Below, in pieces: positions 49,081 to 60,455 of a stretch of 64,000 bases of DNA. The stretch is taken from the NCBI GenBank assembly GCA_032719365.1, contig CM064872.1:24036140-24100139 (forward strand), given 5' to 3'. The stretch's first letter is position 1. The number at the start of each line of letters is the position of its first letter. A program made the translations under genes and the position numbers. This stretch comes from Prinsepia uniflora (Eukaryota > Streptophyta > Magnoliopsida > Rosales > Rosaceae). Under the pieces are notes generated by a model. The model made no database searches. It was given only the letters and a program-made list of their open reading frames with translations, and was not told the origin of the DNA.

Positions 49081-49137
49081 TTTTCATAGTTTTTTTATAT
49101 TATTTAATTAATTAAATAATTATTAAATCGGAAAAAT

Positions 49138-49384
49138 ATGAAAATTAAATAAAATTCAAATATGGAATTAGGAAATAGATATTTATAAAATTTAGACTAT
49201 TGTTTTTTAAAATTTATACAATGAAATAAAAATAAATAAACGGCTACGCCCGAGAGGGAGGTGTTGGGGGAAATGAAAATTAAATAAAATTCAAATATGG
49301 AATTAGGAAGTATATATTTATCAAATTTAAAACTATTTTTTTGAACAATTTATACAATGAAATAAAATTAAATAAACGGCTACT
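49138..49384. repeat. Tandem duplication, about 135 bp unit
   Basis: The AT-rich segment starting ATGAAAATTAAATAAAATTC at 49138 is repeated from 49273, with scattered differences. Both copies end in AAATAAACGGCTAC. Confidence 0.85.
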
Positions 49385-49386
49385 AC

Positions 49387-50987
49387 CTAATAACTCTCGT
49401 TTTGGGCTTTCAGCTCGGTGGTCTGATTCTGGAGAGCGATATAACTGTGCCTTAGCTTCAAGTACTCCTCAGGATTGATACCCCTAGAGGAAGTACCAGA
49501 GCTCGTCGAGATGTCTCGCTCCAGCCCTTTGCCAGCACCCTGAACAATCTTCTCGGGGCGTCGACCCAACTATCGCACTAAGATTGCCCCACGAGCGCTC
49601 CGGATTTGGCTGTTGCAGCTGGGTCCACTCCTCCTAGGTCTTTTAGTCGACTGCTAGCATTCCTGCTAACAAAATTAGAACACATTTATTAATTTTTTTA
49701 AAAAAATAAACAAAAAATTAAAAAATTAAATTCACATTTAAACTTACGTGGATCACATCAGCCTGCTGGTTCCCCTAGCTAGCGTACACTTATCCCTAAA
49801 CATCCAGCTTGCGAAAGTGACCTAGTGTTGCGTCGTTCCTCGTGCCTAACAGCTAAAGGACGTGACCTGTCGGGGTGGTTCAGCGTCTTCTTCAGTTGAT
49901 TTCAGTTGTTAGCCTTCGAATTTTTCTATTTATTAATAAAGTTAATTAAATTTGGTAATAAAAAAATACGATTAAAATTGAACAAGTTAAGAGAAGTAAA
50001 CTTACGATGTATTCGGGTGTCACGAAGTGCACATAGATCCACTCCCACCTGATCTTCTAGGCACCATCCATCTCCTGCGGAGGGTGAGCAAAAGCTTCCT
50101 CCGGAGTAGGCCAGCTCAACCACCAGTCGTGGAGCTCCTACTTCCACTCAAAGTACCACAGCTGCGAGTGATGCTTCATGTATTACACGAGGTGTCGAAT
50201 TTTCTGTGTCATACTGAAAATTGACCTGCAATAAATTATAGAATAAGTAAAATAATTAAATTATTAAAAATAATAAAAATCTTTAAAATCATTAAAAATA
50301 CATACCGACAAGTCACCCCAACGAAGGGAGATATGCTCCGGAGATTGCTTCCGGAAGGTATCCCCTATCATGAGATAATGGGTGCGAAGAATGGCACCCA
50401 TGCCATGGAATATCAAGCTATGGACCTTGACAGACATTGAGTGGAGCCGATCGACGTAAATGATCTCGATCTTTGCATTCATTGGCTGGAAAATCCTTCG
50501 GATGACCTTACTCGATTGATCTCCTGCACTTTGATGCATCTCCCTACAAATTTGGCAAACATTACTAATAAAAAATAGCAAAAAACAAAACGAAAATTAT
50601 TTTAAATAAAATTGATCATTTAATCACCAACTCACTGTTAGGGATCGTTCGCTGATCGAGCTCGTCTCCATCGACCCGCTCCTCCAAAGGCTCAAGATCA
50701 ATACGGCGTTGCCCCTATTTCTTCGAGTGCTGCCAACGAGCAGACACGGTACCAGGTCGTATTTGCTCCCCGATGGAGAAAGCTAACACTAGCGAGACTA
50801 CTAGCGTGTTAGATGCTGGTGAAGGAGTTTCATTCACTACTGGTGTATCAGGTACTAGCGTAGGGTCTCCATCCAGCCGTGGAGTGTTCAGTAGCGACAA
50901 ACTTGCTACATTCGTCGGTTCCTGAACCAAAGTAGGCGAAGTGCAAGGTCGAGACTTGAAAGTAATCAACGTAGGTACCCACGACAT
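49387..50987 (-). pseudogene. Ptta/En/Spm-type CACTA second gene (degenerate)
   Basis: Exon-like blocks on the minus strand run from MSWVPTL at 50987. A block at 50581-50300 ends GDTFRKQSPEHISLRWGDLSV. A block at about 50160-50005 reads ELHDWWLSWPTPEEAFAHPP and RWEWIYVHFVTPEYI. Later GTRNDATLGHFRKL lies near 49850, and a coiled-coil tail PEEYLKLRHSYIALQNQTTE ends at 49387. This order matches plant transposase proteins of the Ptta/En/Spm family, the accessory DNA-binding gene of CACTA elements. Internal stops and a frame change show it is dead. It converges on the plus-strand TNP2. Confidence 0.72.
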
Positions 50988-51000
50988 CTACAAAGAAAAA

Positions 51001-52374
51001 AAAAATTTAATCAATAATCAATAATAAAAAATAACCAATAATAATTATAAAAAAAATCAATAATGAAAAATAATAATGAAAAATAATCAATAATAAAAAA
51101 AAACAATCAATAATAATTAATAACTAATAATAAAAAATATTTTAGTAATAATAATAATTAATAATTACTAATATTCAATAACAATCAATAAATCCACAAT
51201 TACCCATAATCCATAATTCACATTACACAATCAACCATAATCCATAACAATCAATCACAAATAATCCACAAATAATCCACCAAAGTATAATCAAAATCTT
51301 AATATATAAATACTTATCAAATATATATATATATATATGTATAATAACTAATAAACATTTATAAAACTAATAAACAATATAAAGAATATATATATAAACA
51401 TTTATTAAAAAATAATAAAATATTATAAAATATTTAATTAACAATAACTAATCAAAATTAACAATAACTAATCAATAAATCCATGAAATTTAATGATAAA
51501 TCTAACTAAAAATCCAACCAAAAATCAAGAACAAATCATCCATGAAATTCAAAACCAAAATTCTATTAAAAAATCAACAATAAATTCATATACATAGAGA
51601 GAGTGAGAGAGCGAGAGAGAGAGAGAAAGAGAGACAAAGACAGAGACAAAGAAGGAACTTATAGTGGTAATGAAGAAAGGATTGTACGAAGTTTGTGGTA
51701 GTGGAGATGGCTTGAAGGCGATGACATGGTGTGGCAGCCACCCAAAATTCGTGATGGCAGAGAGAGCGGCAAGGCTAGAGAGTGAGAGAGATGCGAGAGT
51801 GGCAGGGAGAGAGGAAAGAAATATTGTGTGAGGCGAGAAAGCAAGCAGGTGTGTGAGAGATTTTTATTAAGGTCTTCATTACAAATTTTCGAAGAAGAGA
51901 GGAGGAAGAGGAAGACTCTAGCTATTTTAAACGTTTAAATACTCTTGGATGACAAATGTGCGTTGGGTATTACTTTCACGATTTGCCAGGTAACATTGGC
52001 GGTAAAATTGAAGCGACAACACATAAGCAGAAGGGTATTACATAAGCAGAAGGGTGTTACCCCACGAAGGTTCTTCTGGTAGCCTGGAGTGGTAAATACA
52101 AATTTTTGAGAAAATTTGAATTTATCGCCCAAAGTTTTGCGAAAATATTTGGTCGGGTAATTTGTGATGTTACCGGACGAATAAGCCACAATATCCGATG
52201 GTTATTTATCTCACGCAACACACTTTTAACTAGCACCCGTGGTAGTTACACATAATGGTGATTTTTCGAGAAAGATAAACATGTTACCCGATATATATTT
52301 GATGGGAATTCGTCGGGAAACATTATAAGCCCAACGAATAATCCTAAAATATTCGTAACATGGTAAAAAAATTT
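51001..52374. other. AT-rich CACTA flank with a GA microsatellite
   Basis: No gene is supported. The first 600 bp are A/T-rich with many AATAATAA runs. An imperfect GA repeat lies at about 51597-51650. CACTA-like motifs (GGTAACATT, GAATTCGTCGGGAAAC) occur at about 51980-52320. A 19-bp phrase, ACATAAGCAGAAGGGT plus TT, is tandemly doubled near 52020-52057. Confidence 0.5.
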
Positions 52375-52379
52375 AATAA

Positions 52380-53010
52380 ATGATTTTCGAATTTCTGACC
52401 ATTCATTTTGTATCGTTAAGTTCCTGAAATCCATCATATGAAACTCATGATGTTTCAAGGAGTTTAAGTCGTCCAATTTAATGGAACATTTTGTAACCAT
52501 CGATCCATTATGCATCGTTACCTAGGCCCGAGAATTTGAAATCTTCTAATTTCTTGTGTAGACGATCTACGAGTATATACAATACAAGTAGCCGGTTTGA
52601 TCAATTGAACTATCAAAATGAATTCTTCAAATTTGTAAAGACACAATTTTCATGAAACACTTTGAAACTTTTCAAGAAAATTTCGAAGGTATTTACGTAA
52701 TGTTATCCGATTGAGTTTTTTTACGATTAACATTCTGTAATCCGCCCATTCATTTGGAGCCATTAAGTGTTTGAAATCTTCCTATCAAATTTCGTGATGT
52801 TTCAAGAAGATTAAGTCGTCCAATCGTGATAGAACATTTTGTAACCATCGATTCATTGCACCATTACCTAGGCTCGAAAATTCGAAATCTTCTAATTCTT
52901 TTACTTAGAAAATTTACAAGTATGTACAATATGTGTGGTTGAATCGGTTGAATTATCAAAATAATTTCTTCAAATTTGTAAAAACACAATTTTCTTTAAA
53001 ACTTTAGCAA
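52380..53010. repeat. Two diverged copies of a 347-bp tandem repeat
   Basis: TGATGTTTCAAGG at 52448 and TGATGTTTCAAGA at 52795 anchor two copies that also share AAGTCGTCCAAT, GAACATTTTGTAACCATCGA and CTTCAAATTTGTAAA. They are probably part of the CACTA subterminal region. Confidence 0.8.
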
Positions 53011-53080
53011 AACCTTACCCGGCGAATATTAAGAAATATTCAACGGGTAAAATATTGGGGGAAGAGCTATTGAACTATTT

Positions 53081-55207
53081 TGTAATGACCCAGACTTTCA
53101 ATGGGAAATGGTCATTTCCATTTTGATCCTAAAGGGTCAACGGTGGACTTTTTTTTACTCGGATAGCTTCTGGATACTCTGAGAAGGCCGTTGTGAAGGC
53201 CTCAGCCTTCTAAGTACGTCAGCAGGTAGTACGCCAAAAATAGAGTTTGTATGAGTTCACTATGGGTCTAAATTATGAAAGGGCATTTTGGTAATTTGGC
53301 TAATAGGGGTATTTTAGTAATTTCCATTGGGAGATTTTTCTATGGATGGATTGAGGAGGTGACGTGTGTCACTTTTCTCTTATGGAATTGTGTACTAACT
53401 TGAACTTGTTGGTGTGGGTGTGTTTTTCAGTTATGTGTGCGTATTGTGTCTTTTGTGCGGCAAAAAAAAAAACAAACAAAAATTTACCAGAGAAAAAAGG
53501 AAGAAATAGAAGAAAAGAAAGAAGAGGAGAAAGAGAAGAGTGGCAGGAATGGAAAAAAGAGAGAAGAAGAGTATTTTGGAGGTTTCAGACCCGAGAACCC
53601 ACCGTGAACCCGAGAAGGAAATATTGGGTTTGAGTTGTTCGACCCAGGTTTCGACCTAGAACCTTGGAAGTAAGTTCAAAAATGTTCTTTCTAAGTTCCT
53701 TTGAGCTTAACAAGCTACTGGGTTGTGGTTTTGGATGAGTAAATCACCCATGTAACAAGGTTGATGGACGACCATAGAGGTTGGTGGTTGATGGATGACT
53801 TTTGGGCAAGTTCCTTTAGTTTTGTATGCGTAGATTCCTTACTAACCTTTTTTAGAGTAGATTGAATGAAAAAGGAGTGAAAAGGGTTGAAATTTGAGGA
53901 AGATATGACCGGGTCGGGTCGTCGGGTTAGGCGACCCAAAAACCAGTGAAACGGGCCAGGTAGATGATGAACAGTGCTGGGCGTGAGGGCTTCAAGTGTA
54001 GCCACTTTTGGTGGTGTCTGGGGGAGTGTGCTAGCATACCTCGGGAACCGATCAACATACTTTGTATACTTTTTAATGTTATCAGTTTAATGGCATGGGT
54101 TTCGAGTCGATCGGACACCATCTCCAGGTAATTTTGGCTATCCGAAGATTTACGTGTTATTGGAAATTCGTTTAAAAATCTCGAAAAACTGTGGGATTAA
54201 AATTTGTGTTTATGGAGATGGTTAGTGACCATTATAAATGCTCTTTGACAGGTTCTAAGATTCTCCAAAAATTACAAAAATCCGTGCAAAGCGGGATTCG
54301 ACTACATGGACGATGTGTGAGTGGACTTTCTTTTCCCTAAACGATTATGCATGCATATTTACATGATTTAAATGTGTTTCTATGTGATTTTGGTGATATC
54401 TTATTGATTGAGATTTTTATATGATTTCTGAATGGTTTTTATGAAAGTTCTTTTATGGCACGTTTTACGACAATTGAGATTGAATTGTGTATTGGGCTTA
54501 GGTCCGGGGTTCGAATGGTGAGTTTGACTTATGAAATTGATATGTGGTATAAGTATGTTTTTTCCGATATTCGTGGTTCAAACTGTGGTGATGATTGTGA
54601 AAGTATGTTTCTCAATATTGATGATGTGAATTGTGGTGATGATTGTGATTTGGACTTAGGTTGGTTATATGTGATGATGCTTGTTGGTTGAATAGTCTCA
54701 GACGTCGAATTGGGCTCCAAATCGTGAGACTGGTATTGTGCTGGCGACTCAGACTTCGAGCTGGGCTCTGAATCATGAGTCGGATTTCACTCAAACGTCA
54801 AGCTAGGCTTCGAATCCCAAGTGGTGTAGTGTGCCTACAAGTAGTGTAGTGGTTGTGATGATTGATATTGTGCTTGTGCATCGATGATGAGTTGACTATG
54901 TGTGATTTCTATGGTGATGTTGGATATGGATTGGATATGTGTCCTTACTGTGCTGGCTTGTGTTGACAGTTTTGGTGATTTGTGTGATGATGGTTTTGGA
55001 AAATAAAGGGTAAATGTTGGATTGTTTTCAAATTTTTTTTTTTTAAAATTTCTTTTTGTCCACTCACACTTTTTCTTGGTTAAATAATTTTAGGGTTTTT
55101 CTTGGTCTAGGGTTTTTCTTTAGGGTTGTGGCACGAACTTCGTGGCTGAATGAGAGGTAGAGACAATAATGATAGGGAGTACAAATATCTCAGGAGGGGT
55201 CTTGCCA
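53081..55207 (+). mobile_element. Decayed solo LTR of the same gypsy/LARD group
   Basis: It begins TGTAATGACCC at 53081 and ends GGGGTCTTGCCA at 55207, with degraded versions of the U3 phrases (GGGCATTTTGGTAATTT, CAGGTAGTACG). ATTTT at 53077-53081 and 55208-55212 looks like the target duplication with one T shared. The two flanks join to match a repeat unit found at about 55298-55325, which supports the boundaries. No PBS or internal region follows. Confidence 0.65.
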
Positions 55208-55212
55208 ATTTT

Positions 55213-55594
55213 ACCATAAACCCTAGACCCTAAATTATTAAATAATGCTACCCGACGACGAAGCTGAAAATATTCGTCAAGTAATTTATTCGGAGAAGTG
55301 TCATTGAATTATTTTACCCTAAACCCTAAACCCTAAATTATTATATAATTTTACCAACAGACCTGAAAATATTCATCGAGTAATGTATTCGGGGATGAAT
55401 CACTGAACCATATGACGCGACAAATTTTTGGAAATTATCTTCGAGTAATATTGATTTGTATTTTTTTTTGTGATTTGTATTTTTTTTCTTCAAAATTCGG
55501 GCCAAACATAGAGATACAGTAATGAATATTATGCATTAATAAAAAAGGTTTTTTTTTACAAATTTGTTTTTGTGCTTTGCAATTTTTCTTTTGC
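55213..55594. repeat. CACTA-type subterminal repeats with telomere-like CCCTAAA units
   Basis: Two diverged copies of a roughly 92-bp unit (CCCTAAATTATTA...GAAAATATTCNTC...) lie side by side. At 55317-55337 there are three perfect CCCTAAA units, the plant telomere heptamer, within this array. There is no gene here. Confidence 0.65.
55499..55560. repeat. Direct repeat flanking the MITE, left copy
   Basis: A segment starting GGGCCAAACATA and containing TATTATGCATTAA resembles the one starting at 56343 on the other side of the MITE. Both belong to the underlying decayed element. Confidence 0.6.
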
Positions 55595-56245
55595 AATGGG
55601 CAAATTACCCTTTACTACCATGTAGTTCACATTTTATAACAAATTCATACCTAAATTTTCAAATATTACAATTTTCATCTTTAACCCTTCAAATTGTTAC
55701 TCTTTGATCACTCTGTTAAAATTTCTATCAAAACTTAAATGGGACCCATAATTTTAAATTATAAAATATTAATTTAAATCTATAAAAATTATTTATTTTT
55801 AAAAAATTTAAAAAATACTTTTAGATAATAAAAATTAAAAATATTTACAAATGAAAACAAAATAAAAATTTAAAAATTAGAAAACAAATCCATCTTTATT
55901 TTTTTTACTAAGGCCTTATTTCACAAAAACAAAATTAAAAATAAAAAACTAGTTATGGAGAGAAACAAATTACTTTCATACATAAATAATTTTTTCATTT
56001 TTGTAAAATTTTAATTTTTTTTATCTGAAAGTAAATTTTTTTATTTTTTTTTCAAAATAAATAATTTTTAAAATTTTAAATTAATATTTAATTTTTTTAA
56101 GTGTGGGCCCCATTTCAAATTTGGCAAAATTTTGAAAAAGAGGTCAAAGTGTAATAATTTGAGGAGTTAAGAGTGGAAATTGTAATATTTGAAAACTTAT
56201 ATATAAATCAGTTATAAGGAGTAAACTATAAGGTAGTTACCATTT
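55595..56245. mobile_element. MITE with terminal inverted repeats of about 150 bp
   Basis: The left arm (about 55595-55750) and right arm (about 56100-56245) are imperfect reverse complements. TTCAAATATTACAATTT in the left arm pairs with AAATTGTAATATTTGAA in the right, and GGGACCCAT pairs with TGGGCCCC. The centre is A/T-rich and non-coding. Long arms with a short body suggest a Mutator-like or similar non-autonomous DNA element. A target duplication could not be fixed. Confidence 0.72.
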
Positions 56246-56415
56246 TTTTAATGTGTTTTATAGTTTTTATTTTTGTTTTGTAATTTTTATTTTTGTGTTT
56301 TGTAATTTTTTTTTATTTTTTATTTTTGTGTTTCTATGTTTTGGGCCAAACATATAACCATGTGTAGTAATGGGTATTATGCATTAACAAAAAAGTTTAT
56401 TTTTTTGTACAATTT

Positions 56416-57225
56416 TCAATCGGTTTTAGTTTCACTATCACTTTCCCAATCGCCCTCGTCATCCGAGGTGTTTTTCCTAGTTGACTCCTTAGAATCACTT
56501 TCAATTCGTTCTAATGTCAAAATATCAATAAAAAAGCCATCAATGGCAATTGGTGGGATGAGATAGTTGGTTCGAACTCCATCTACGTGTAGGGTGGAAA
56601 CAGAACTGGTAAAAAAATTGGTCATCGTTTGCTTCTGTTTTTTGTTCTTGATAACGATCCTCGAAATCCCAAATATTTATGTGATTGTTCTTCTTAGCTA
56701 CTCTTTAACTAGCACCAGTTTCTGAATCATCCACGTAGAAAACTTGTTTCACTGTACTAGTCAAGATGTATGTATCACTCTCAAACCCTCCGAGTGTTTG
56801 TGTTGATAGAGGTCCATAAATGATCTTTAATGACCCTCCTTAGATGACTTGGATTCGTATCAAACCAATGACACTTGAATAGGATGACTAGCTTGCGGTC
56901 TGTGTATAACACTTTAGTCATATTTGACAAATTACCATAGAATCCAGTATTAGTATTTTCCCCATCCGCTGGCACAAAGACCCCGCTGTTTTGCGTAGAC
57001 AATTTATCATCTCATTCTGTGCATATTAAGTTAACTCCATTTACGTGACAACCACTGTACGTTTCTCGTCAAAATTGGCCGATGTCAAGTTGCATTAATT
57101 TCACTTTCAAGTTGGGCGAATTGTCATCTTTCAGCTGTGTCATCTCGTAAGATATACAAAAAGTGTTTAAGTATGAAATTGCTATTAGGAACTTATAAAT
57201 AAAAGAGTTGACTTGCATGCGTGGA
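56416..57225 (-). pseudogene. Second CACTA TNP2 transposase, 3' part (DUF4216 region)
   Basis: On the minus strand the block TGFYGNLSNMTKVLYTD, LVILFKCHWFDTNPS (57002-56781), FESDTYILTSTVKQVFYVDD and a stop followed by INIWDFEDRYQEQ parallels the plus-strand copy at 47641-47930. An acidic tail (DDEGDWESDSETKTD) ends at 56416. The upstream part lies at 60305-60450 and 63467-64000, separated by two solo LTRs. Internal stops make it inactive. Confidence 0.8.
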
Positions 57226-57230
57226 CAACC
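57226..57230. repeat. Target-site duplication CAACC, left copy
   Basis: CAACC here and at 60300-60304 flank the solo LTR exactly. Confidence 0.92.
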
Positions 57231-60200
57231 TGATAGAACCCATCCCAATCGATCCTAGATTATCGTGGGATGTGCCTGCTCCTGTCTGACACCACGTGTC
57301 AGACAAGGGAATAAAACTATAACCCGCTCGGGGTTATCCAGAGTGCGCCAAGATCTGTAGTGTGTGCTGCACCATGTGATGGCTTTATCTCTGCTACAGT
57401 CCATATTCGCGATAAACCTGCAGGGTGCCAAAAACAGCAAAACGTCTGAGTGGACAAAAATAAGAATTTTTTAAAACCATTTTTCAAGATATACTTTTCA
57501 CCCTCCGTTTTATAAAGCATGCATGCATATCACTTTAAAAGTATTGTTTTTCAAATAAAACGGTAGCATATGAAAACCTATAAAAGCAGAGGCTTTCTTT
57601 TCAAACCAACATATGTGAAAAAATCTGGACACAATCCATTAGTAAAAAACCTCAGGACCCATTCTCATATCCAAACGGTGGGATCTCTGCCTATCATCAT
57701 CAGTCACGTTATCCAATCCCAGCAACGCATGCCCATAAGCTCAAGGACCGCTCTGATCCGAGCATGTTTCTGTGAACACATCACCGGCCGACAATTTCCA
57801 GATCGTCGTGAACATATCAACAATTGATCTCATATAACATCCGCACTCCTGAGTCGAGCCTCCCTCTGCTGCCGCCTCTCTCATCTACTCGAAAGTATGC
57901 GCATTGTGACCTCTCCATACCTCGGAGGTGAGCATTATCAACAGGGTACTCTTCGGTGGAACATATTCGCAACCGAAGGCCCTCTCATAATCACGGAGAA
58001 TGGTCATAATAAAACAGTGGAAACAAATTTTCAAAAATATTTGTTTCTCAAATCAAAACAGTGATTCGCATAGGGTCTCAGCCTAAAATCAGTTTCCACA
58101 AATCTCATGAAATTAGTGTCTAGTTCCCATTTCACAATCTCAAATCATTTCACAATATACATGGTTTTCAATACACATGGACTCACTTTCGGAGCCCATT
58201 ATCTTTCCAATAGGGTCACAAGCCCGATATCTCATTTTCAAATTCGAAAACCATTTCTTATTTAAATCACTGTTAAATTTCTCGTTTGACTATTCTCAGA
58301 GTTAAACCTTAAACAAACTAGGTCTCAAACTCGAAATACTAATTTCACGCATCTCTGTGAAATCATTCAAAACTTCTAACCAAATCCTCGATTTCACGCA
58401 TCTCCAAGAAATCATTCAAAACCTATACTTTCAAACTGGGTCTTAAGCCCAAAGGAGCAATTTCGTGCATCTCCGTGAAATCCATCCTAACCCGACATTT
58501 CAAATCCACAAAGCATTTCATTTTCAAACCATTATCAAATCGATATAATATGCACACAAGGCATTACAAATCATAATCATATAACAATCGAAATATATAT
58601 GCATGCATCATTTTATAAAACAAGGTCAACTAACACACCGTCCATGCTACGCGCTCCGAAACCTAGGTCGTATGCCACTCCGAGGCTACTCTGCAATCTC
58701 CGGGACGTCTGGACCTGGCCAAATCATACCCAAAGGTTACTGTCAACCTATACAAGTCCAAACAATAAATCCTCAAAACCTCCGAAAGTCTCAACGTGTC
58801 CCGAACACGCATCCCGAGGCTAAATGAAATATTAATTGACCTATCAAAGGAACTCTGATCCACCTGAAACCACCACCATTAGATTCAGATCTTCGTAACC
58901 TTTCGAACATGACTGATTTCACCTCGAAATTTGTAACCACGCGCCCTCACACACCAGTCAAACTTCGGTCAACCAAAGTCAACGATCAACGCTGACGTCT
59001 GCAAAGTCAATGCTGACGTCATCTTCTAATGTCAGCCTAACAGGTTTAACACTTGTCAGGTCTAACATCCTGCCACGTTGCACTCCCCGACTGGAACCAC
59101 GTGTCTCTTACATCTCTGATGCACTGCCACGTGGCACCACCCCACTAGTCCACGTGGTCTAACAATGCTGACATGGTCCTGACACGTTAGCCACCATGTC
59201 ATCTGACACACTCTGACAGCTCGGTACGTGACACCATCTCACTGGTCCACGTGGTCTAACAAGTCTGACGTGGCCCTACCACGTCAGTTGCTAACCGGAC
59301 TGACACCTAGCCACGTGTCACACTTTGGTTGGCCATGTGGCCTGACAGGTCTAACAGGTGATGATGTCGACTGCCACATTATCATCGTCTTCCTTCAAAT
59401 GGGTCGACCTATTTGATTGTAACGGGTCGACTTGACCCGCGACTCGACCTAATCGTATCTCCCTCATTTCTTCACCAAAATTGACCATTCTTTCACCGTT
59501 TGACTCGTCTACTTCCCAGGAATCTATCCCTAACCTCTAAACATCAAACCTTCATGGGCCAATTTCAAACCTCCACCATGGTTGGTCCACATGTCATTTC
59601 CCTTCGATTTTGATCCCTACAAGCTCGTATGTGCTCAACCGACACGTCCCAGTCATCAGAACCGTTCCCAAACATCTAGAAATTGAAATGCCAAAATCAA
59701 ACATAAAAGGGGCTTACGGTTTACATTGGTTTTTGGGTTTCTCAGTCGTCCACGGCGGCTCAGCTGTCCTCCCCATCACTGTTTCAGCCTATCTTTCACT
59801 CTCACTACCTCAAGCAGCACAAGGGATAAAGGTTGATGTGTTTGGGTTGGGTTTGTGGGTTTTGGACAAATGGAGAAAGGAGGAAGAAGATGGGTGCGTG
59901 AATGTGGTTTATGGACCAAAGGATGAGTGACACTTGTCACTCATCTATTAGTTCAGGCCAGATCTATTGGGCCTATTAAAGGCTACCCCAAAAGTCAACC
60001 CTGGTAAAACGTGCAACTGTAAATAGTTTCCAGAACCATTATAGACCCATAACGTTTCTATAGGATGACCAATTTTGACGTGCCACCTGTCTACAAACTC
60101 GTATCATCTCGATCTACGTAATAGACCTCGGTCCACGTGCAATTGACATCTCACGTCAAAAGTCAATATCTTCACATGTTCAGGGGAAAATTAATTATTT

Positions 60201-60299
60201 CACCATATACGTCCGACAATCCTCGATTAATTCTCGATTAGTCTCGATAATCCTCAATTAATTCTCGAAAATCCCGTAAATTCGGGACGGGTCGTTACA
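57231..60299 (-). mobile_element. Solo LTR (3069 bp)
   Basis: It runs from TGATAGAACCCATCCC to the minus-strand start TGTAACGACCCGTCCC at 60299, between perfect CAACC duplications. With no PBS, internal domain or second LTR, it is a solo LTR left by recombination between the two LTRs of one element. It has a 10-bp perfect U5 hairpin (57283-57292/57296-57305). ATTTCACGCATCTC-type hairpins recur about three times (about 58345-58480). Only one U3 13-mer copy (near 60078) is recognisable. Confidence 0.93.
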
Positions 60300-60304
60300 C
60301 AACC

Positions 60305-60450
60305 TACGTGGAAATAGTTATTTGTCTATTTTTGTCCAATTAGACATATACTTGACCTTCATAAATTCTTGGTGCTGCTAGTGAAAATACCATACTTTAT
60401 CACAGTTGTTCAGTATGAATCAATGAGCCAGTTCCATCTCCTGATTGGTG
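60305..60450 (-). pseudogene. Short transposase fragment between the two solo LTRs
   Basis: These 146 bp connect the transposase pieces on either side once both LTR insertions are removed. No domain is recognisable in so short a piece; the assignment rests on position. Confidence 0.5.
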
Positions 60451-60455
60451 AATGG
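60451..60455. repeat. Target-site duplication AATGG, left copy
   Basis: AATGG here and at 63462-63466 flank the second solo LTR. Confidence 0.9.

Larger units (their letters stand above)
32763..53080 (+). mobile_element. Decayed CACTA (En/Spm) transposon with nested insertions
   Basis: The left end reads CATTACAAGAAAA, one base from the usual CACTACAAGAAAA terminus of plant CACTA elements. Behind it come short GCCCGACGA-type subterminal motifs (about 33055-33100). The body holds a TNP2 transposase on plus (34051-48031, interrupted) and a Ptta/En/Spm-type gene on minus (49387-50987), so the two genes converge. A matching right terminus was not found. Subterminal-like motifs continue to about 53050 and beyond a solo LTR, so the right boundary is a guess. 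Confidence 0.6.
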
